From NCBI RefSeq assembly GCF_001553035.1, contig NZ_KQ959924.1, positions 26,318 to 90,317 on the forward strand: a stretch of DNA of 64,000 bases, in the 5' to 3' direction. This DNA comes from Gemella haemolysans (GTDB lineage Bacteria > Bacillota > Bacilli > Staphylococcales > Gemellaceae). The translations under genes were made by a program, and so were the position numbers. The stretch's first letter is position 1; each line of letters begins with the position of its first letter. The notes beneath the pieces were generated by a model. That model saw nothing but the letters and a program-made list of their open reading frames with translations. It had not been told where the DNA came from and ran no database searches. This document shows positions 8,739-17,909 of this stretch, piece by piece.

Positions 8739-9951
8739 TATATTCTCCCTCCTTAATTCCTCCAAAACATGCAAATAGACCGCTACCGATATGAGTTATA
8801 TATTCATTCATCTTATCTTCGTTTCCTAGACTATTCTGGATAGTTATAAATTGTTTTGGATCTTTTTGGAATGAGATAAATAGTAGCCCAGAGTCGAATT
8901 GTCCTGTAGTTTCATTTATACCGTCTGAATAAGAATAAGAACGCCTTAATAATTCTACTCCAGGTTTATGTGCTAAGTGGACGTGAGAAGTTACAGGAAT
9001 TAAAGGTTTCCCATCTGGACCTTTTTTATTAAGATCAATTGGGGCGAACTCGTCAGTTTCTCCGAAAGGAGCACCACTATCTTTATATCTTCCGAAGGTA
9101 TTTTCCTGTTCATTTAAACTTGTTCTATCCCATGTCTCAAGGTGCATTTGTATACGTCTTACAGCCATATAGCTACCATCTTTCATCCAGTTATCTTTAT
9201 CGCACCATACAATTTTATCAAATTGGTCTTCTTTAGTTGCATTGGCAGTACCGTCTTTAAATCCGAAAAGGTTACGTGGTGTTTCAAGACGATTACCAAT
9301 AGCGGCAAAACCAGATTGGCTCCACTTCATAGTTACAGTAGAACGAGCTTTTCTAACTAGGTTACGTACTGCATGGAAGGCTACCTGTTCATCATCTGCG
9401 CATGCTTGAATACAAATGTCCCCACCCGTATATTTTTCTTTTAATTGTTCTCTAGCAAAAGGAGGTAAGTCTTTAAATTCTTCAAGACTTTTATTCTCTA
9501 AGTTCATTTTTTTTAAGAAACTTGGACTAACCCCAAATGTCAGAGTTAAACGATAGGGATTTAACCCTACCGTTTCTCCAGTATCTTTTGGTGGTAAATA
9601 ATGGTTTTTAAGGGCGGGTTCAACTAGTTCACCGTTCATTAATTTTTCACTATATTTAGTCCATTCCTTAAACATGTCGATTACATCATCACGCTTAGTC
9701 GAGTGTAAATCTAGTACGACAAAATAAACACATTTTTGCATAAGAGTAGTAATTCCAGCTTGGTGTTTTCCATAGAATGTAATTTTTTCTTCTCCGTCAG
9801 CTATAGCTCGGTTATTCTCAGCTTTGTTTGCGAAAAATCCACCAAGGGCAGAAGCTCCAACAACCGCACCTGCTCCAGTCATTCCTGCTTTTTTTAGGAA
9901 ATCACGTCTTGTTATTTTTTTGTCAATCCATTTTTTACCAGATTCTTCCAT
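8716..9951 (-). CDS. efeB: Tat-exported DyP-type peroxidase (EfeB/FepB), deferrochelatase-like
   Basis: The 411-residue protein begins with a twin-arginine signal: the TRRDFLKK motif near residues 14-21, then a hydrophobic stretch with small residues. The DyP motif GFKDGT is present, and the presumed proximal haem histidine is in the VHLAHKPG region. It is predicted to fold with haem in the cytoplasm and be exported by TatAC, which is encoded in the same operon. The family oxidises ferrous iron for FTR1 uptake or removes iron from haem; sequence alone does not decide. It follows efeO by one base. Confidence 0.94.
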   Translation of the reverse strand: MEESGKKWIDKKITRRDFLKKAGMTGAGAVVGASALGGFFANKAENNRAIADGEEKITFYGKHQAGITTLMQKCVYFVVLDLHSTKRDDVIDMFKEWTKYSEKLMNGELVEPALKNHYLPPKDTGETVGLNPYRLTLTFGVSPSFLKKMNLENKSLEEFKDLPPFAREQLKEKYTGGDICIQACADDEQVAFHAVRNLVRKARSTVTMKWSQSGFAAIGNRLETPRNLFGFKDGTANATKEDQFDKIVWCDKDNWMKDGSYMAVRRIQMHLETWDRTSLNEQENTFGRYKDSGAPFGETDEFAPIDLNKKGPDGKPLIPVTSHVHLAHKPGVELLRRSYSYSDGINETTGQFDSGLLFISFQKDPKQFITIQNSLGNEDKMNEYITHIGSGLFACFGGIKEGEYIGKKLFD

Positions 9952-9952
9952 A

Positions 9953-10831
9953 TTACTTAGCCTCTTCGTCTAAAATTACACCCATTTGAGAAAGTGGTTC
10001 TCCTAATTTTGTTACTGCTTCAGAAAGTTCTTTAGTGTTTTCTTTTGTTAGGTCAGTATATAGTTTGTAGTGCTTTTCATCAGTTTTATATTTGTCTAAT
10101 AATCCATTAATTGTAGCAAATTTTTCAGTTAAATCCTTAGCTAATTTACTATCTTTTTTCTCGATTAAAGGTTTGAAAATTTTAAAGATTTCTTCAGCAC
10201 CTTCGATGTTAGCTTTAAAGTCGTATAGGTCAGTGTGAGAGTAAATTTCTTCTTCTCCTGTGATTTTTTGTGTTGCAACTTCGTTAAGTAAGTCAACAGC
10301 TCCAGTTACCATTAAATCAGGAGTAACTTCAACAGTAGCGACTTTAGCTTTTAATTCTTTAATGTCTTTTACTAACTGGTCTGCGTATTCTTCAGTACCT
10401 TTAGTAGTATTTTGTTCCCACATAATTTTTTCGATTCTGTGGAATCCACGCCATCCTTCTTCTGTTTTATTTTCTTCTAAGTAGTCAGCAAGACGGAAGT
10501 CGATATTTACATCAAGTTCACCAAAACTTTCCGCGATTGGCTCTGAACGTTCATAAGCCATACGAATTACTGGGTATTGTTTCTTAGCTTCTTCAAGATT
10601 TCCAGCTTTAATAGTTTCAGCGAATTTTTCAGTATCTTTAAGTAGAGTATCTACTTGGTTTTCTACGAATTTTTTATAAAGGTCAGTAGCTTGTTTAAGT
10701 TGTTCTTTTGTACCTTTAGATGTATCAACTTGAGCAGTTTTGCTTTCTTCTTTTTTATCAGTTTTAGCAGCACATCCGCTAATAACGATAGTACCAGCCA
10801 TTAGGGCCATAAATAATTTATTTTTCTTCAT
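9953..10831 (-). CDS. efeO: EfeO/FepA-type iron-binding lipoprotein (M75 imelysin domain)
   Basis: The 292-residue protein has a lipoprotein signal ending in the lipobox VISGC, with Cys20 as the lipidation site. A charged linker and an EfeO/M75 domain follow. The metal-binding HxxE motif is in RGFHRIEKIMWE. It is the first gene of the minus-strand operon efeO-efeB-efeU-tatC-tatA, and a Fur box lies immediately upstream. It should capture iron outside the membrane and hand it to the FTR1 permease. Confidence 0.93.
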   Translation of the reverse strand: MKKNKLFMALMAGTIVISGCAAKTDKKEESKTAQVDTSKGTKEQLKQATDLYKKFVENQVDTLLKDTEKFAETIKAGNLEEAKKQYPVIRMAYERSEPIAESFGELDVNIDFRLADYLEENKTEEGWRGFHRIEKIMWEQNTTKGTEEYADQLVKDIKELKAKVATVEVTPDLMVTGAVDLLNEVATQKITGEEEIYSHTDLYDFKANIEGAEEIFKIFKPLIEKKDSKLAKDLTEKFATINGLLDKYKTDEKHYKLYTDLTKENTKELSEAVTKLGEPLSQMGVILDEEAK

Positions 10832-10870
10832 TAATAAATATACTCACTTTCATGTTTTATCTACTATAAA

Positions 10871-10885
10871 TTATAATCATTATCA
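10871..10885 (-). promoter_or_regulatory. Fur box upstream of efeO
   Basis: Read on the minus strand the site is TGATAATGATTATAA. This matches the 7-1-7 Fur consensus TGATAATNATTATCA at 13 of 14 defined positions. It lies about 40 bases before the efeO start codon and predicts iron repression of the whole fep-tat operon. The rest of the 390-base gap to pnuC holds the pnuC promoter and nothing else that I can name. Confidence 0.85.
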
Positions 10886-11090
10886 GTTAGAAAGTAAAGT
10901 GATAAGAAACAAATTGATACAAAAAGAAAAGTTTTATATGGTGAATAAAATTGTTTTAAGAAAACTAAATAAAAGCATTTTCTCTTTTGTGCATCAGATA
11001 AAATTTAAAATAAAAGATGTTTCAGTGTTTAGTTTATAAAAATATATTTATGTTATATAATAGTTAAGTGGGAAATTAGAAATTAATTGA

Positions 11091-11119
11091 TTGAAAGTGG
11101 AAAATGTTTTGTGTATAAT
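11091..11119 (+). promoter_or_regulatory. Sigma-A promoter of pnuC
   Basis: TTGAAA (11091-11096), a 17-base spacer and TATAAT (11114-11119). The transcript would have a 5' UTR of about 100 bases. Confidence 0.75.
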
Positions 11120-11179
11120 GAAAGTAGATTTTTAGTAAGCGTCATAAAAAAGCTACTAAGAACCTAAAAAATTAAGGTT

Positions 11180-11194
11180 ACATTAACTTAATGT
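11180..11194. promoter_or_regulatory. Perfect 15-base palindrome in the pnuC 5' UTR
   Basis: ACATTAACTTAATGT is a perfect odd palindrome about 30 bases before the pnuC start and downstream of its promoter. It could be an operator for an NAD or niacin-related repressor, but I cannot assign the protein. Confidence 0.4.
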
Positions 11195-11223
11195 GATACA
11201 TTTAAAAAGGAATAAAAGGCTTT

Positions 11224-11925
11224 ATGAAACAAAAATTAAAAATATTCGCAACATCAAAATGGTTTGATTTACTAGGGGTTGTTTTAGTAATTAGTATTGC
11301 TATTGCATCAGGTTATTTAGCAACGAGATTAGATAAATTCGTTGATTGGGGTCCATGGACTGCACTTGTACCATTTGGACTTATTTCTGTAATTAATGTT
11401 GGTATCTCAATGCTATCTACAAGATTCACAGGAAAATTAAGTAAACTTGGTAACTACTTAGGTATTATTAATGCCGTATTATCAGGAGTTATTGATTATA
11501 TCCTGGGTAACAAAGCTGCGATTATCACATACCCTGTAACATTTTTAATCTATTTGGGTGCGATCTATGTATGGAATAAATCTACAGATAAACCAAATAC
11601 AATGTCAAAAGCAAAATTATATACAGTTTTAACAGCAATTGCGATTCTTTCATTTGTATTCTCATATGCAACAAACTACATTGGATATCATGGTAAGATG
11701 AGTACTCTTGCATATATAACTACAATTGCATTTGCATTCTCATTAATGGGTAATGGATTAAATACATTTAAGCTAACTACACAATGGCCATTCTGGTTAC
11801 TGTATAATATTGTTCAACTTACAAAAGCAGTAGTTCAAGGAAACTTCGCTAACGTTGGTAAATATATCTTTTACATCATTAATAGTGTTGGAGCATTATT
11901 TGTATGGAAAGATTCTGAAAAATAA
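11224..11925 (+). CDS. pnuC: PnuC-family nicotinamide riboside (vitamin precursor) transporter
   Basis: The 233-residue polytopic membrane protein has about seven hydrophobic segments. The C-terminal stretch QWPFWLLYNIVQLTKAVVQG, with its conserved W..W..YN pattern, is typical of PnuC. PnuC proteins are facilitators of nicotinamide riboside uptake for NAD salvage; relatives carry thiamine or riboflavin. No matching riboswitch is visible upstream, so the nicotinamide riboside assignment rests on family similarity alone. It is monocistronic, with its own promoter and terminator. Confidence 0.82.
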   Translation: MKQKLKIFATSKWFDLLGVVLVISIAIASGYLATRLDKFVDWGPWTALVPFGLISVINVGISMLSTRFTGKLSKLGNYLGIINAVLSGVIDYILGNKAAIITYPVTFLIYLGAIYVWNKSTDKPNTMSKAKLYTVLTAIAILSFVFSYATNYIGYHGKMSTLAYITTIAFAFSLMGNGLNTFKLTTQWPFWLLYNIVQLTKAVVQGNFANVGKYIFYIINSVGALFVWKDSEK

Positions 11926-11948
11926 AATAAACTACAATTACAGATTTA

Positions 11949-11991
11949 AAGCTGTTGACAACTGCAAGGCGCAGGAGTCAACGGCTTTTTT
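11949..11991 (+). terminator. Rho-independent terminator of pnuC
   Basis: AAGCTGTTGAC pairs with GTCAACGGCTT, with one G-T wobble, around a 16-base loop. T6 follows. Confidence 0.85.
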
Positions 11992-12154
11992 ACGTACGAA
12001 TTATAAATTAAAGTGCTCGATAAACGACTAATTAGAATCAAGTTTAAAGGTAAATATATCATGTTAATTAAATTCTAGTAAAATATTGTTTTCTATGAGA
12101 TAATAGTTTTATAAACCACATAATGGAGATATTTTATATTAGAGGAGAATATAT

Positions 12155-13093
12155 ATGAAAAAAAGTATTGCTATATTTTCGAGCATTATAGTCGCTCTTA
12201 TTATTTGTACTACAGCTTACTATTTTATGTTTGGTAGTGGAAAAGATAAGAAGGTGAAAGAAGAGTATCAAAAATATGTTGATATGATTAATATCAGTCA
12301 CGATTTCGAAGCTGGTGCAAAAGGTTTAGAAACTCTAACTACAGATGTTGCACAGAAGGTTATTCCTACTATTAAAACTGATATTAAAGTTGCAAAAGAG
12401 GTTAGAAATACTTCTATTAGTTTAAATGATAAAAAAATTGATGAAGCAAAAGATAGTCTAGATAGAGCTAAAAAACTTGATACAAATTCAAACTTTTCAG
12501 CAGCTATAAATTGGTTAAATGCTGACATTGAAAATTATAAGAGAGCAGAAGAAGAGATAAAAAATATTAAACTAGATGTGAACTTTAACAAAGATCTTTC
12601 TCAAATATTAGAAAAATATAAATTCAATAATAATAGTCTAAAACAATTATTAAGTGATGTAGGTAATAAACTTTATGAAAAAGCTCAAGAAGCTGCACAA
12701 AAAGCTAAGGAACTTGCCGAAAAAGCAAGAGAGTTTGAACGTAAGAAAAAAAGATCTGATGTTGAATTGGGAGGTCCAAATCCTGCATTATTAAATGATA
12801 GTAATTCATTGCCTGCAGATGCTCAAGGAATAGGTGGAGCAACAAGTGAAGAAGGAGCGAGAAAAATGAGCTCTGACCTTGTTAATCGATATAAAGGATA
12901 TCTTCTAAAAAAATATAATGGGGAATCAATTGAATGGTCTGTAAATGGTAAGAGCTTTAAACTTATTAAGGAAGATGGAAGTAAGATAACTTTTACCACT
13001 CAACCTCAGCTTTATAAAAAAGTAGGAAATAGATTGGTTTCTGGAGTTAATCTTAATAGTGAAGAAGGTTCTGAATTCCTATACAATACATAG
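12155..13093 (+). CDS. Uncharacterised membrane-anchored coiled-coil protein
   Basis: I do not recognise this 312-residue protein. It has an N-terminal hydrophobic anchor (about residues 5-27) and a charged, helix-rich middle. A strong Ala/Lys/Glu coiled coil spans about residues 172-200 (KAQEAAQKAKELAEKAREFE). A low-complexity linker rich in Gly, Asn and Ser follows. The C-terminal 70 residues look like a small beta-rich domain (SVNGKSFKLIKEDGSKITF). There is no lipobox Cys. It is probably exported and held at the membrane facing outward. A GAGGAG ribosome site precedes the ATG. It is a single gene with a shared terminator, and its role is unknown. Confidence 0.8.
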   Translation: MKKSIAIFSSIIVALIICTTAYYFMFGSGKDKKVKEEYQKYVDMINISHDFEAGAKGLETLTTDVAQKVIPTIKTDIKVAKEVRNTSISLNDKKIDEAKDSLDRAKKLDTNSNFSAAINWLNADIENYKRAEEEIKNIKLDVNFNKDLSQILEKYKFNNNSLKQLLSDVGNKLYEKAQEAAQKAKELAEKAREFERKKKRSDVELGGPNPALLNDSNSLPADAQGIGGATSEEGARKMSSDLVNRYKGYLLKKYNGESIEWSVNGKSFKLIKEDGSKITFTTQPQLYKKVGNRLVSGVNLNSEEGSEFLYNT

Positions 13094-13106
13094 AATTAAT
13101 AAAAAG

Positions 13107-13144
13107 ACTCAAGGTATGACATAAAGTCAATTACCTTGAGTTTT
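13107..13144. terminator. Bidirectional terminator
   Basis: ACTCAAGGTA pairs with TACCTTGAGT, flanked by A and T tracts. It lies between convergent genes. Confidence 0.85.
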
Positions 13145-13147
13145 ATT

Positions 13148-13882
13148 TTATATTTCTACAATATCTATATTAGCTTTTGTTTTATAAATAACGTCTTTAC
13201 GTTCAATAAGAATAGTAGCTTTTTCAGATAGTTCTGGATTTTCTTTGATTTTACTTAGTAATTCACGACTCGGGTTCATGGCTACCGGATTTCCAACACG
13301 TCTTAACATGTTGTAATCACCATTGGTATCTCCATATGCGAAAGATTGATTAAGATCAATATTGTATTCTTCAACTAATCTATCGATAGTTTTGTTTTTA
13401 CTATCTGCGTCCCACATTGGAACTACTTCACCTGTGAATTTTTCATCTTCTATAATATATTTACTACCTATAGCTAAAAATGCATGATGCTTTTTACCCA
13501 TCGCTTCTACAAGGTAGTCAGGACTTCCTGAAATGAAGATGATAAGATGTCCATTTTTCTTGTGTTTTTCTATAATATCTCGTGTGAATTTATAGACACG
13601 ATCAGCTTTAAGTTTCATTACTTGTTCAGTCGCGAAGTCAATATATTTTTTATGAAGACCTGTAATTGCTTGTACATAAGCTTCAGAAACACCGAAAAGA
13701 TAGTTATCGTAGTCTTCGAATCGCTTATCCCAGTTAATGTAACTATCCTTTACACCATTTAGCCAATATTTTTCATCTACAACTTCGTATTTTATTAATT
13801 TTTTAAAATGTTCTGTCATTAGAGAATCTCTATAAAGAGTTCCGTCAATATCAAAAAATGCTGCTATCTTTTTTTCATTCAT
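13148..13882 (-). CDS. HAD-superfamily IB phosphatase (SerB-like)
   Basis: The 244-residue protein has all HAD motifs. Motif I is FFDIDGTLYRD, with the nucleophile Asp near residue 11. Motif II is IFISGSPDYLV, and motif III is YGDTNGDYNML. The spacing and helical cap match subclass IB, which includes phosphoserine phosphatase and several lipid-phosphate or pyridoxal phosphatases. The exact substrate is unclear. No serine-pathway genes adjoin it. Its start follows a good AGGAGGAT ribosome site on the minus strand. Confidence 0.85.
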   Translation of the reverse strand: MNEKKIAAFFDIDGTLYRDSLMTEHFKKLIKYEVVDEKYWLNGVKDSYINWDKRFEDYDNYLFGVSEAYVQAITGLHKKYIDFATEQVMKLKADRVYKFTRDIIEKHKKNGHLIIFISGSPDYLVEAMGKKHHAFLAIGSKYIIEDEKFTGEVVPMWDADSKNKTIDRLVEEYNIDLNQSFAYGDTNGDYNMLRRVGNPVAMNPSRELLSKIKENPELSEKATILIERKDVIYKTKANIDIVEI

Positions 13883-13954
13883 ATTTTATCCTCCTAATAT
13901 TAAAAAATTTATTTCTATAAAGTTAAAGACGAGATTTACTCGCCTTTAACGTTA

Positions 13955-15646
13955 CTAGAATTTTGTTGCATCGACAGAGTCAATGTATTTTCTAAGTTCT
14001 GGAACAATATTAGAAATAGTTCCATCTTCGAATGGATTTTCTAAGTTAGCTTCTTTAACTAACTCTAAGAATGGTTTAGTTCCACCAAGTTTACATAGGT
14101 GTAGGTATTCTTTCCATGCTTTTTCTCTATTTTCGTTAGCTTTTTTCCAGAATTGGAATGCACAAACTTGAGCTAGTGTGTAGTCGATGTAGTAGAATGG
14201 GACACTGAATAAGTGACCTTGTCTATAGAAGAATAGACCTTCATCAAGTTCTGGAATCTCTTCGTAGTAACGAGATGGTAAGTATTTTCTTTCGATTTCT
14301 AACCATTTCATACGACGCTCTTTTGGAGTTAATTCCGGATTTTCATATACTTCATGTTGGAATTCATCAACTGTTACACCATATGGTAAGAATTTGATTG
14401 ATGTTGCCATGTGATAGTATTTGAATTTTTCTGTTTCATCTTGGAAGAATAAGTTCATCCAAGGCCAAGTTAAAAATTCCATACTCATTGAGTGAATTTC
14501 GCAAGCTTCGTATGTTGGCCAAACATAATCTGGCATATGATGTCTACTTTGGAAAACTTGGAAAGCATGTCCAGCTTCGTGAGTTAGAACTGTAACATCA
14601 TGAGGTGTTTGGTTAAAGTTAGCGAAGATAAATGGTGCTTTATAATTTGGAATAAACGTACAATAACCACCACCAGCTTTTCCTGGTTTTGTATCTAAAT
14701 CTAATAAGTTATTTTCAGTCATAAATGTGAAGAATTCATCAGTTTCAGGTGATAATTCTTTATACATTGTTTTTGCGTAATCAACAAGTGTTGGACGATC
14801 TCCTTTTGGAGTAGGATTACCTGATTTGAATGTTACACCTTCATCGTGGAATGAAAGTTTTTCAAGTCCTAGACGATTAGCTTGAGCTTTTTTAAGTTCT
14901 TCAACAACAGGTACGATTTCCTCAAAAATTTGTTTTCTGTAGTTTGCGACGTCTTTTGCATTGTAGTCTGTTCTACGTAAGCGTAGGTAAGCAACCTCTA
15001 CAAAGTTATCAAATCCAAGTTTTTTCGCAATACGAGTACGAACTTTAATCATACGGTCATAAATGCTATCGTATTGTTCTAAGTTTTCTTTAAAGAATCT
15101 AGCTACAGCTTGGTTTGCTAATAGACGAGTTTCACGGTTAGCATCTTGTGTGTATTTAGCCATACCGCTTAGGTTGTGTTCACCACCATCAAATGGAATT
15201 TTAGCACTTGAAGTTAGTTTAGTGTATTCTGAAGAAAGTTTGTTTTCTTCTTTTAAATCTTCAATGATTTCATCGCTAAATACTTTTAGAGAAGTTTCAA
15301 TTAGATTGAAGTAATGTTCCCCAATTTCTTTTTTTAGTTCTTCTTTAAATTTCGAATTGAATATTGCTTCATCAAATTTGCTGTAAAGAGAATCTAATTC
15401 AGGACCGAATTCATCCCAAAATTCTTGTTCAGCTTCATAGAATTTATCAGTAGTGTCAATTGTTACACGAATTTCTGATAATTGTGCCATTGTACTTACG
15501 TTATCACGAAGTTCATTATATTCGTTGAAAATTTCTAGTGTCTCTTTAGCGGTATTTGCAGAGTTTAGTCTTTCCACTAATGCTGCTAATTGTTCTTTTA
15601 ATTGATCTGTATTTGGTCTTGTATATTGGTAATTTTCAAAAGTCAT
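13955..15646 (-). CDS. pepF: M3-family oligoendopeptidase (PepF-like)
   Basis: The 563-residue zinc metallopeptidase has the HExxH motif in LTHEAGHAFQVFQS. The third ligand region is YEACEIHSMSMEFLTWPW, as expected for M3 peptidases. It has no signal peptide, so it is cytoplasmic and likely degrades short peptides. The length fits the shorter M3 oligoendopeptidase group better than classic PepF of about 600 residues. A GAGGGTG ribosome site precedes the ATG. It appears monocistronic. Confidence 0.9.
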   Translation of the reverse strand: MTFENYQYTRPNTDQLKEQLAALVERLNSANTAKETLEIFNEYNELRDNVSTMAQLSEIRVTIDTTDKFYEAEQEFWDEFGPELDSLYSKFDEAIFNSKFKEELKKEIGEHYFNLIETSLKVFSDEIIEDLKEENKLSSEYTKLTSSAKIPFDGGEHNLSGMAKYTQDANRETRLLANQAVARFFKENLEQYDSIYDRMIKVRTRIAKKLGFDNFVEVAYLRLRRTDYNAKDVANYRKQIFEEIVPVVEELKKAQANRLGLEKLSFHDEGVTFKSGNPTPKGDRPTLVDYAKTMYKELSPETDEFFTFMTENNLLDLDTKPGKAGGGYCTFIPNYKAPFIFANFNQTPHDVTVLTHEAGHAFQVFQSRHHMPDYVWPTYEACEIHSMSMEFLTWPWMNLFFQDETEKFKYYHMATSIKFLPYGVTVDEFQHEVYENPELTPKERRMKWLEIERKYLPSRYYEEIPELDEGLFFYRQGHLFSVPFYYIDYTLAQVCAFQFWKKANENREKAWKEYLHLCKLGGTKPFLELVKEANLENPFEDGTISNIVPELRKYIDSVDATKF

Positions 15647-15822
15647 AATTCACCCTCCTAAAAATTTTTATTTATAAATTATCAATAATACTATGATAAC
15701 ACGAAATAAATAAAAATACAAAAATAACTTTCAGAAAATTCAAAAATAAAGATAGAAAATTAAAGGGGTATTTTATGTAAAATAAAACTCTTAAAAAAAT
15801 GTCAGTTAGGAAACTTTGACCT

Positions 15823-15851
15823 TTGACATTCTGTTGTATTTATGAAATAAT
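15823..15851 (+). promoter_or_regulatory. Probable sigma-A promoter of def
   Basis: TTGACA (15823-15828), a 17-base spacer and AATAAT (15846-15851), about 55 bases before the def start. Confidence 0.6.
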
Positions 15852-15904
15852 TATGTATGTATGAAGATACCGTAATAAATAATTAGAAATAAAGGAGAAA
15901 AGAT

Positions 15905-16459
15905 TTGATTACTACTAAAGATATAATTATTGATCCACATGCAACACTTAGAGCACGTGCCGAAGAAGTAAAAAGTCCTATCTCAGACGAAGATAAAGCT
16001 ATTTTACGTGGATTATTAGAATATGTTATAGCATCTCAAGATGATGAAAAAGCAGAAAAATTAGGACTAAAACCTGGAATAGGTTTAGCTGCACCGCAAA
16101 TCAACGTTTCAAAAAGAATGATAGCTGTGCACATTCCAGATGAGGAGTTCCCAGAAGATACTGTTTCTTATGCATTATACAATCCAAAAATCATCTCAAA
16201 TTCAGCAGCAAAATGTTACTTAGCTGGTGGAGAAGGATGCTTATCTGTAGATAAAGATATTAAGGGATATGTTCCTCGTTATTCAAAAATTAAAGTAGTT
16301 GGTTATAATGAAAATGATGAGAAAGTTACTTTAACTTTAACAGACCTACCAGCAATTTGTTTCCAACACGAAATTGATCACTTAAATGGGGTTATGTTCT
16401 ACGATCACATTAATAAAGAAAATCCATTTGATGTTCCGGCAGAATACGAAAAACTATAA
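15905..16459 (+). CDS. def: Peptide deformylase (type 2)
   Basis: The 184-residue metalloenzyme removes the N-formyl group from nascent proteins. The three family motifs are intact: GIGLAAPQ, EGCLS and HEIDH, which supply the catalytic Gln and Glu and the metal ligands Cys and two His. Its length and the insertion between motifs match type 2 deformylases of Staphylococcus and Bacillus. The start codon is TTG behind an AAAGGAG site. It stands alone, without fmt. Confidence 0.95.
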   Translation: MITTKDIIIDPHATLRARAEEVKSPISDEDKAILRGLLEYVIASQDDEKAEKLGLKPGIGLAAPQINVSKRMIAVHIPDEEFPEDTVSYALYNPKIISNSAAKCYLAGGEGCLSVDKDIKGYVPRYSKIKVVGYNENDEKVTLTLTDLPAICFQHEIDHLNGVMFYDHINKENPFDVPAEYEKL

Positions 16460-16474
16460 TTTAAATATAGAAAT

Positions 16475-16513
16475 AAATACACGTAAGACAATTTAAGTGT
16501 CTTACGTGTATTT
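16475..16513. terminator. Bidirectional terminator between def and prfB
   Basis: A 16-base perfect inverted repeat with the core ACACGTAAGACA/TGTCTTACGTGT and a 7-base loop. It lies between convergent genes. Confidence 0.9.
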
Positions 16514-16515
16514 AT

Positions 16516-17634
16516 CTATAATACTTCTTTTTCTTTAATATTATAATGTAGATAAGCATCGACAAAATCAATGATTTCGCCATCCATTACTTTATCTACT
16601 GTAGATACTTCATAGTTTGTTCTGTGATCTTTTACCATTGTATATGGAGTAAATACATAAGAACGAATTTGTGATCCCCAACCGATATCCTTTTGTTCAC
16701 CACGAATAGCTGCTAATTCTTTCTCTTTTTCTTCTATTTCTAATTGATAAAGTTTTGATTTTAAGTTTTTCATTGCGGCATCTTTATTCTGTATTTGGCT
16801 ACGTTCAGATTGTGATTGAACGACGATACCAGTAGGAAGGTGAGTGATGCGAACCGCAGAGTCAGTAGTATTAATATGCTGACCACCAGCCCCTTGAGCA
16901 CGGTAAGTATCAATTTTTAAATCTTCATTATTAATTTCTATATTGATTTCATCTTCATTGAATTCTGGAATTACATCAATTGAGGCGAACGATGTATGTC
17001 TTTTTCCAGACGGATCAAAAGGTGAGATACGTACAACTCGATGAACACCTTTTTCTCCTTTTAATAATCCATATGCAAAGTCACCTTCAATTTTTATAGT
17101 TGCTGATTTAACTCCAGTGATATCTCCAGATTGATAGTTTAAGTAACTGTATTTTAATCCTTGTTTTGCGAAGAATCTCTCATACATACGTAACATTAAT
17201 TCTGACCAGTCTGTTGCATCAGTTCCACCAGCACCGGCATGTATTTCAAGTATAGCAGTGTTGTTATCATATTCTTCTGAGAATAATAATCTGAAGCTAA
17301 AATCTTCAACACTTGATTTTAGATTGACTACTGTTTCTAGTAAATCTTGATAAATTTCTTCATCATCTTCATCTTTTAGAAATTCAACCATCTCTTCAGA
17401 GTGTTCCAAATAATCTATCATTTCACTAAATTCGTCAAGTTCTTTTTTTATACTTTTTGATTCGGTAACTAGTAGACTAGCTGCTTCGCTATCATTCCAA
17501 AAGTCAGCTTCAAGCATCATATTTTCAATTTCAGCAACTCGTTCAGTTTTATCTTCTATTTTTAGTGAAGTTTTGAATTCCGTTATTCTTTTGTTAATTT
17601 CTTCGAGTTCTTTTCTAAGTTCAATAAGTTCCAA
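16516..17634 (-). CDS. prfB: Peptide chain release factor 2, single continuous frame
   Basis: The 372-residue RF2 reads stop codons UGA and UAA. The stop-recognition SPF motif is in RISPFDPSGKRHTS, and the catalytic GGQ is in QGAGGQHINTT. The full N-terminal helical domain, from MELIELRKELEEI, is encoded in one frame. In many bacteria an in-frame UGA near codon 25 forces a programmed +1 frameshift. Here the codons around that point (AAA ACT TCA CTA AAA ATA) contain no CTT TGA site, so the autoregulatory frameshift is absent. Confidence 0.96.
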   Translation of the reverse strand: MELIELRKELEEINKRITEFKTSLKIEDKTERVAEIENMMLEADFWNDSEAASLLVTESKSIKKELDEFSEMIDYLEHSEEMVEFLKDEDDEEIYQDLLETVVNLKSSVEDFSFRLLFSEEYDNNTAILEIHAGAGGTDATDWSELMLRMYERFFAKQGLKYSYLNYQSGDITGVKSATIKIEGDFAYGLLKGEKGVHRVVRISPFDPSGKRHTSFASIDVIPEFNEDEINIEINNEDLKIDTYRAQGAGGQHINTTDSAVRITHLPTGIVVQSQSERSQIQNKDAAMKNLKSKLYQLEIEEKEKELAAIRGEQKDIGWGSQIRSYVFTPYTMVKDHRTNYEVSTVDKVMDGEIIDFVDAYLHYNIKEKEVL

Positions 17635-17668
17635 AATTTTTACCTCTATTAACTTCTTTCGTTTACTT

Positions 17669-17697
17669 ATTATACAAGAATTTTACTGAAGATACAA
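17669..17697 (-). promoter_or_regulatory. Probable prfB promoter
   Basis: On the minus strand TTGTAT (17697-17692), 17 bases, then TATAAT (17674-17669), about 35 bases before the prfB start. Confidence 0.55.
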
Positions 17698-17909
17698 GGA
17701 AGGTAGGAACAAATTATAATACTTTTTGATTAAATATACATTTAGGAATTAGGTTAGAAATTCTTGCTATAAGTTGCTTCATTTACAGATTATTATTTTA
17801 TTTTTAATTTTGTATAGCAATACTACGGAAGAATTAGTTGAATTTTCCATCAAAAATTATTCTTAGAAATACGATTGTATCAAGGGATAAGAAGAATAGT
17901 AAAATAAAA

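Noticed and set aside
8739..8774. Upstream ATG start for the FTR1 permease
   Set aside because: It has no ribosome site, and the added residues are charged and precede an otherwise good signal segment. The TTG at 8738 has a strong site.
10740..11039. 99-residue plus-strand ORF over the efeO start and Fur box
   Set aside because: It is antisense to the lipoprotein signal and to a regulatory region, has no ribosome site and has no protein-like features.
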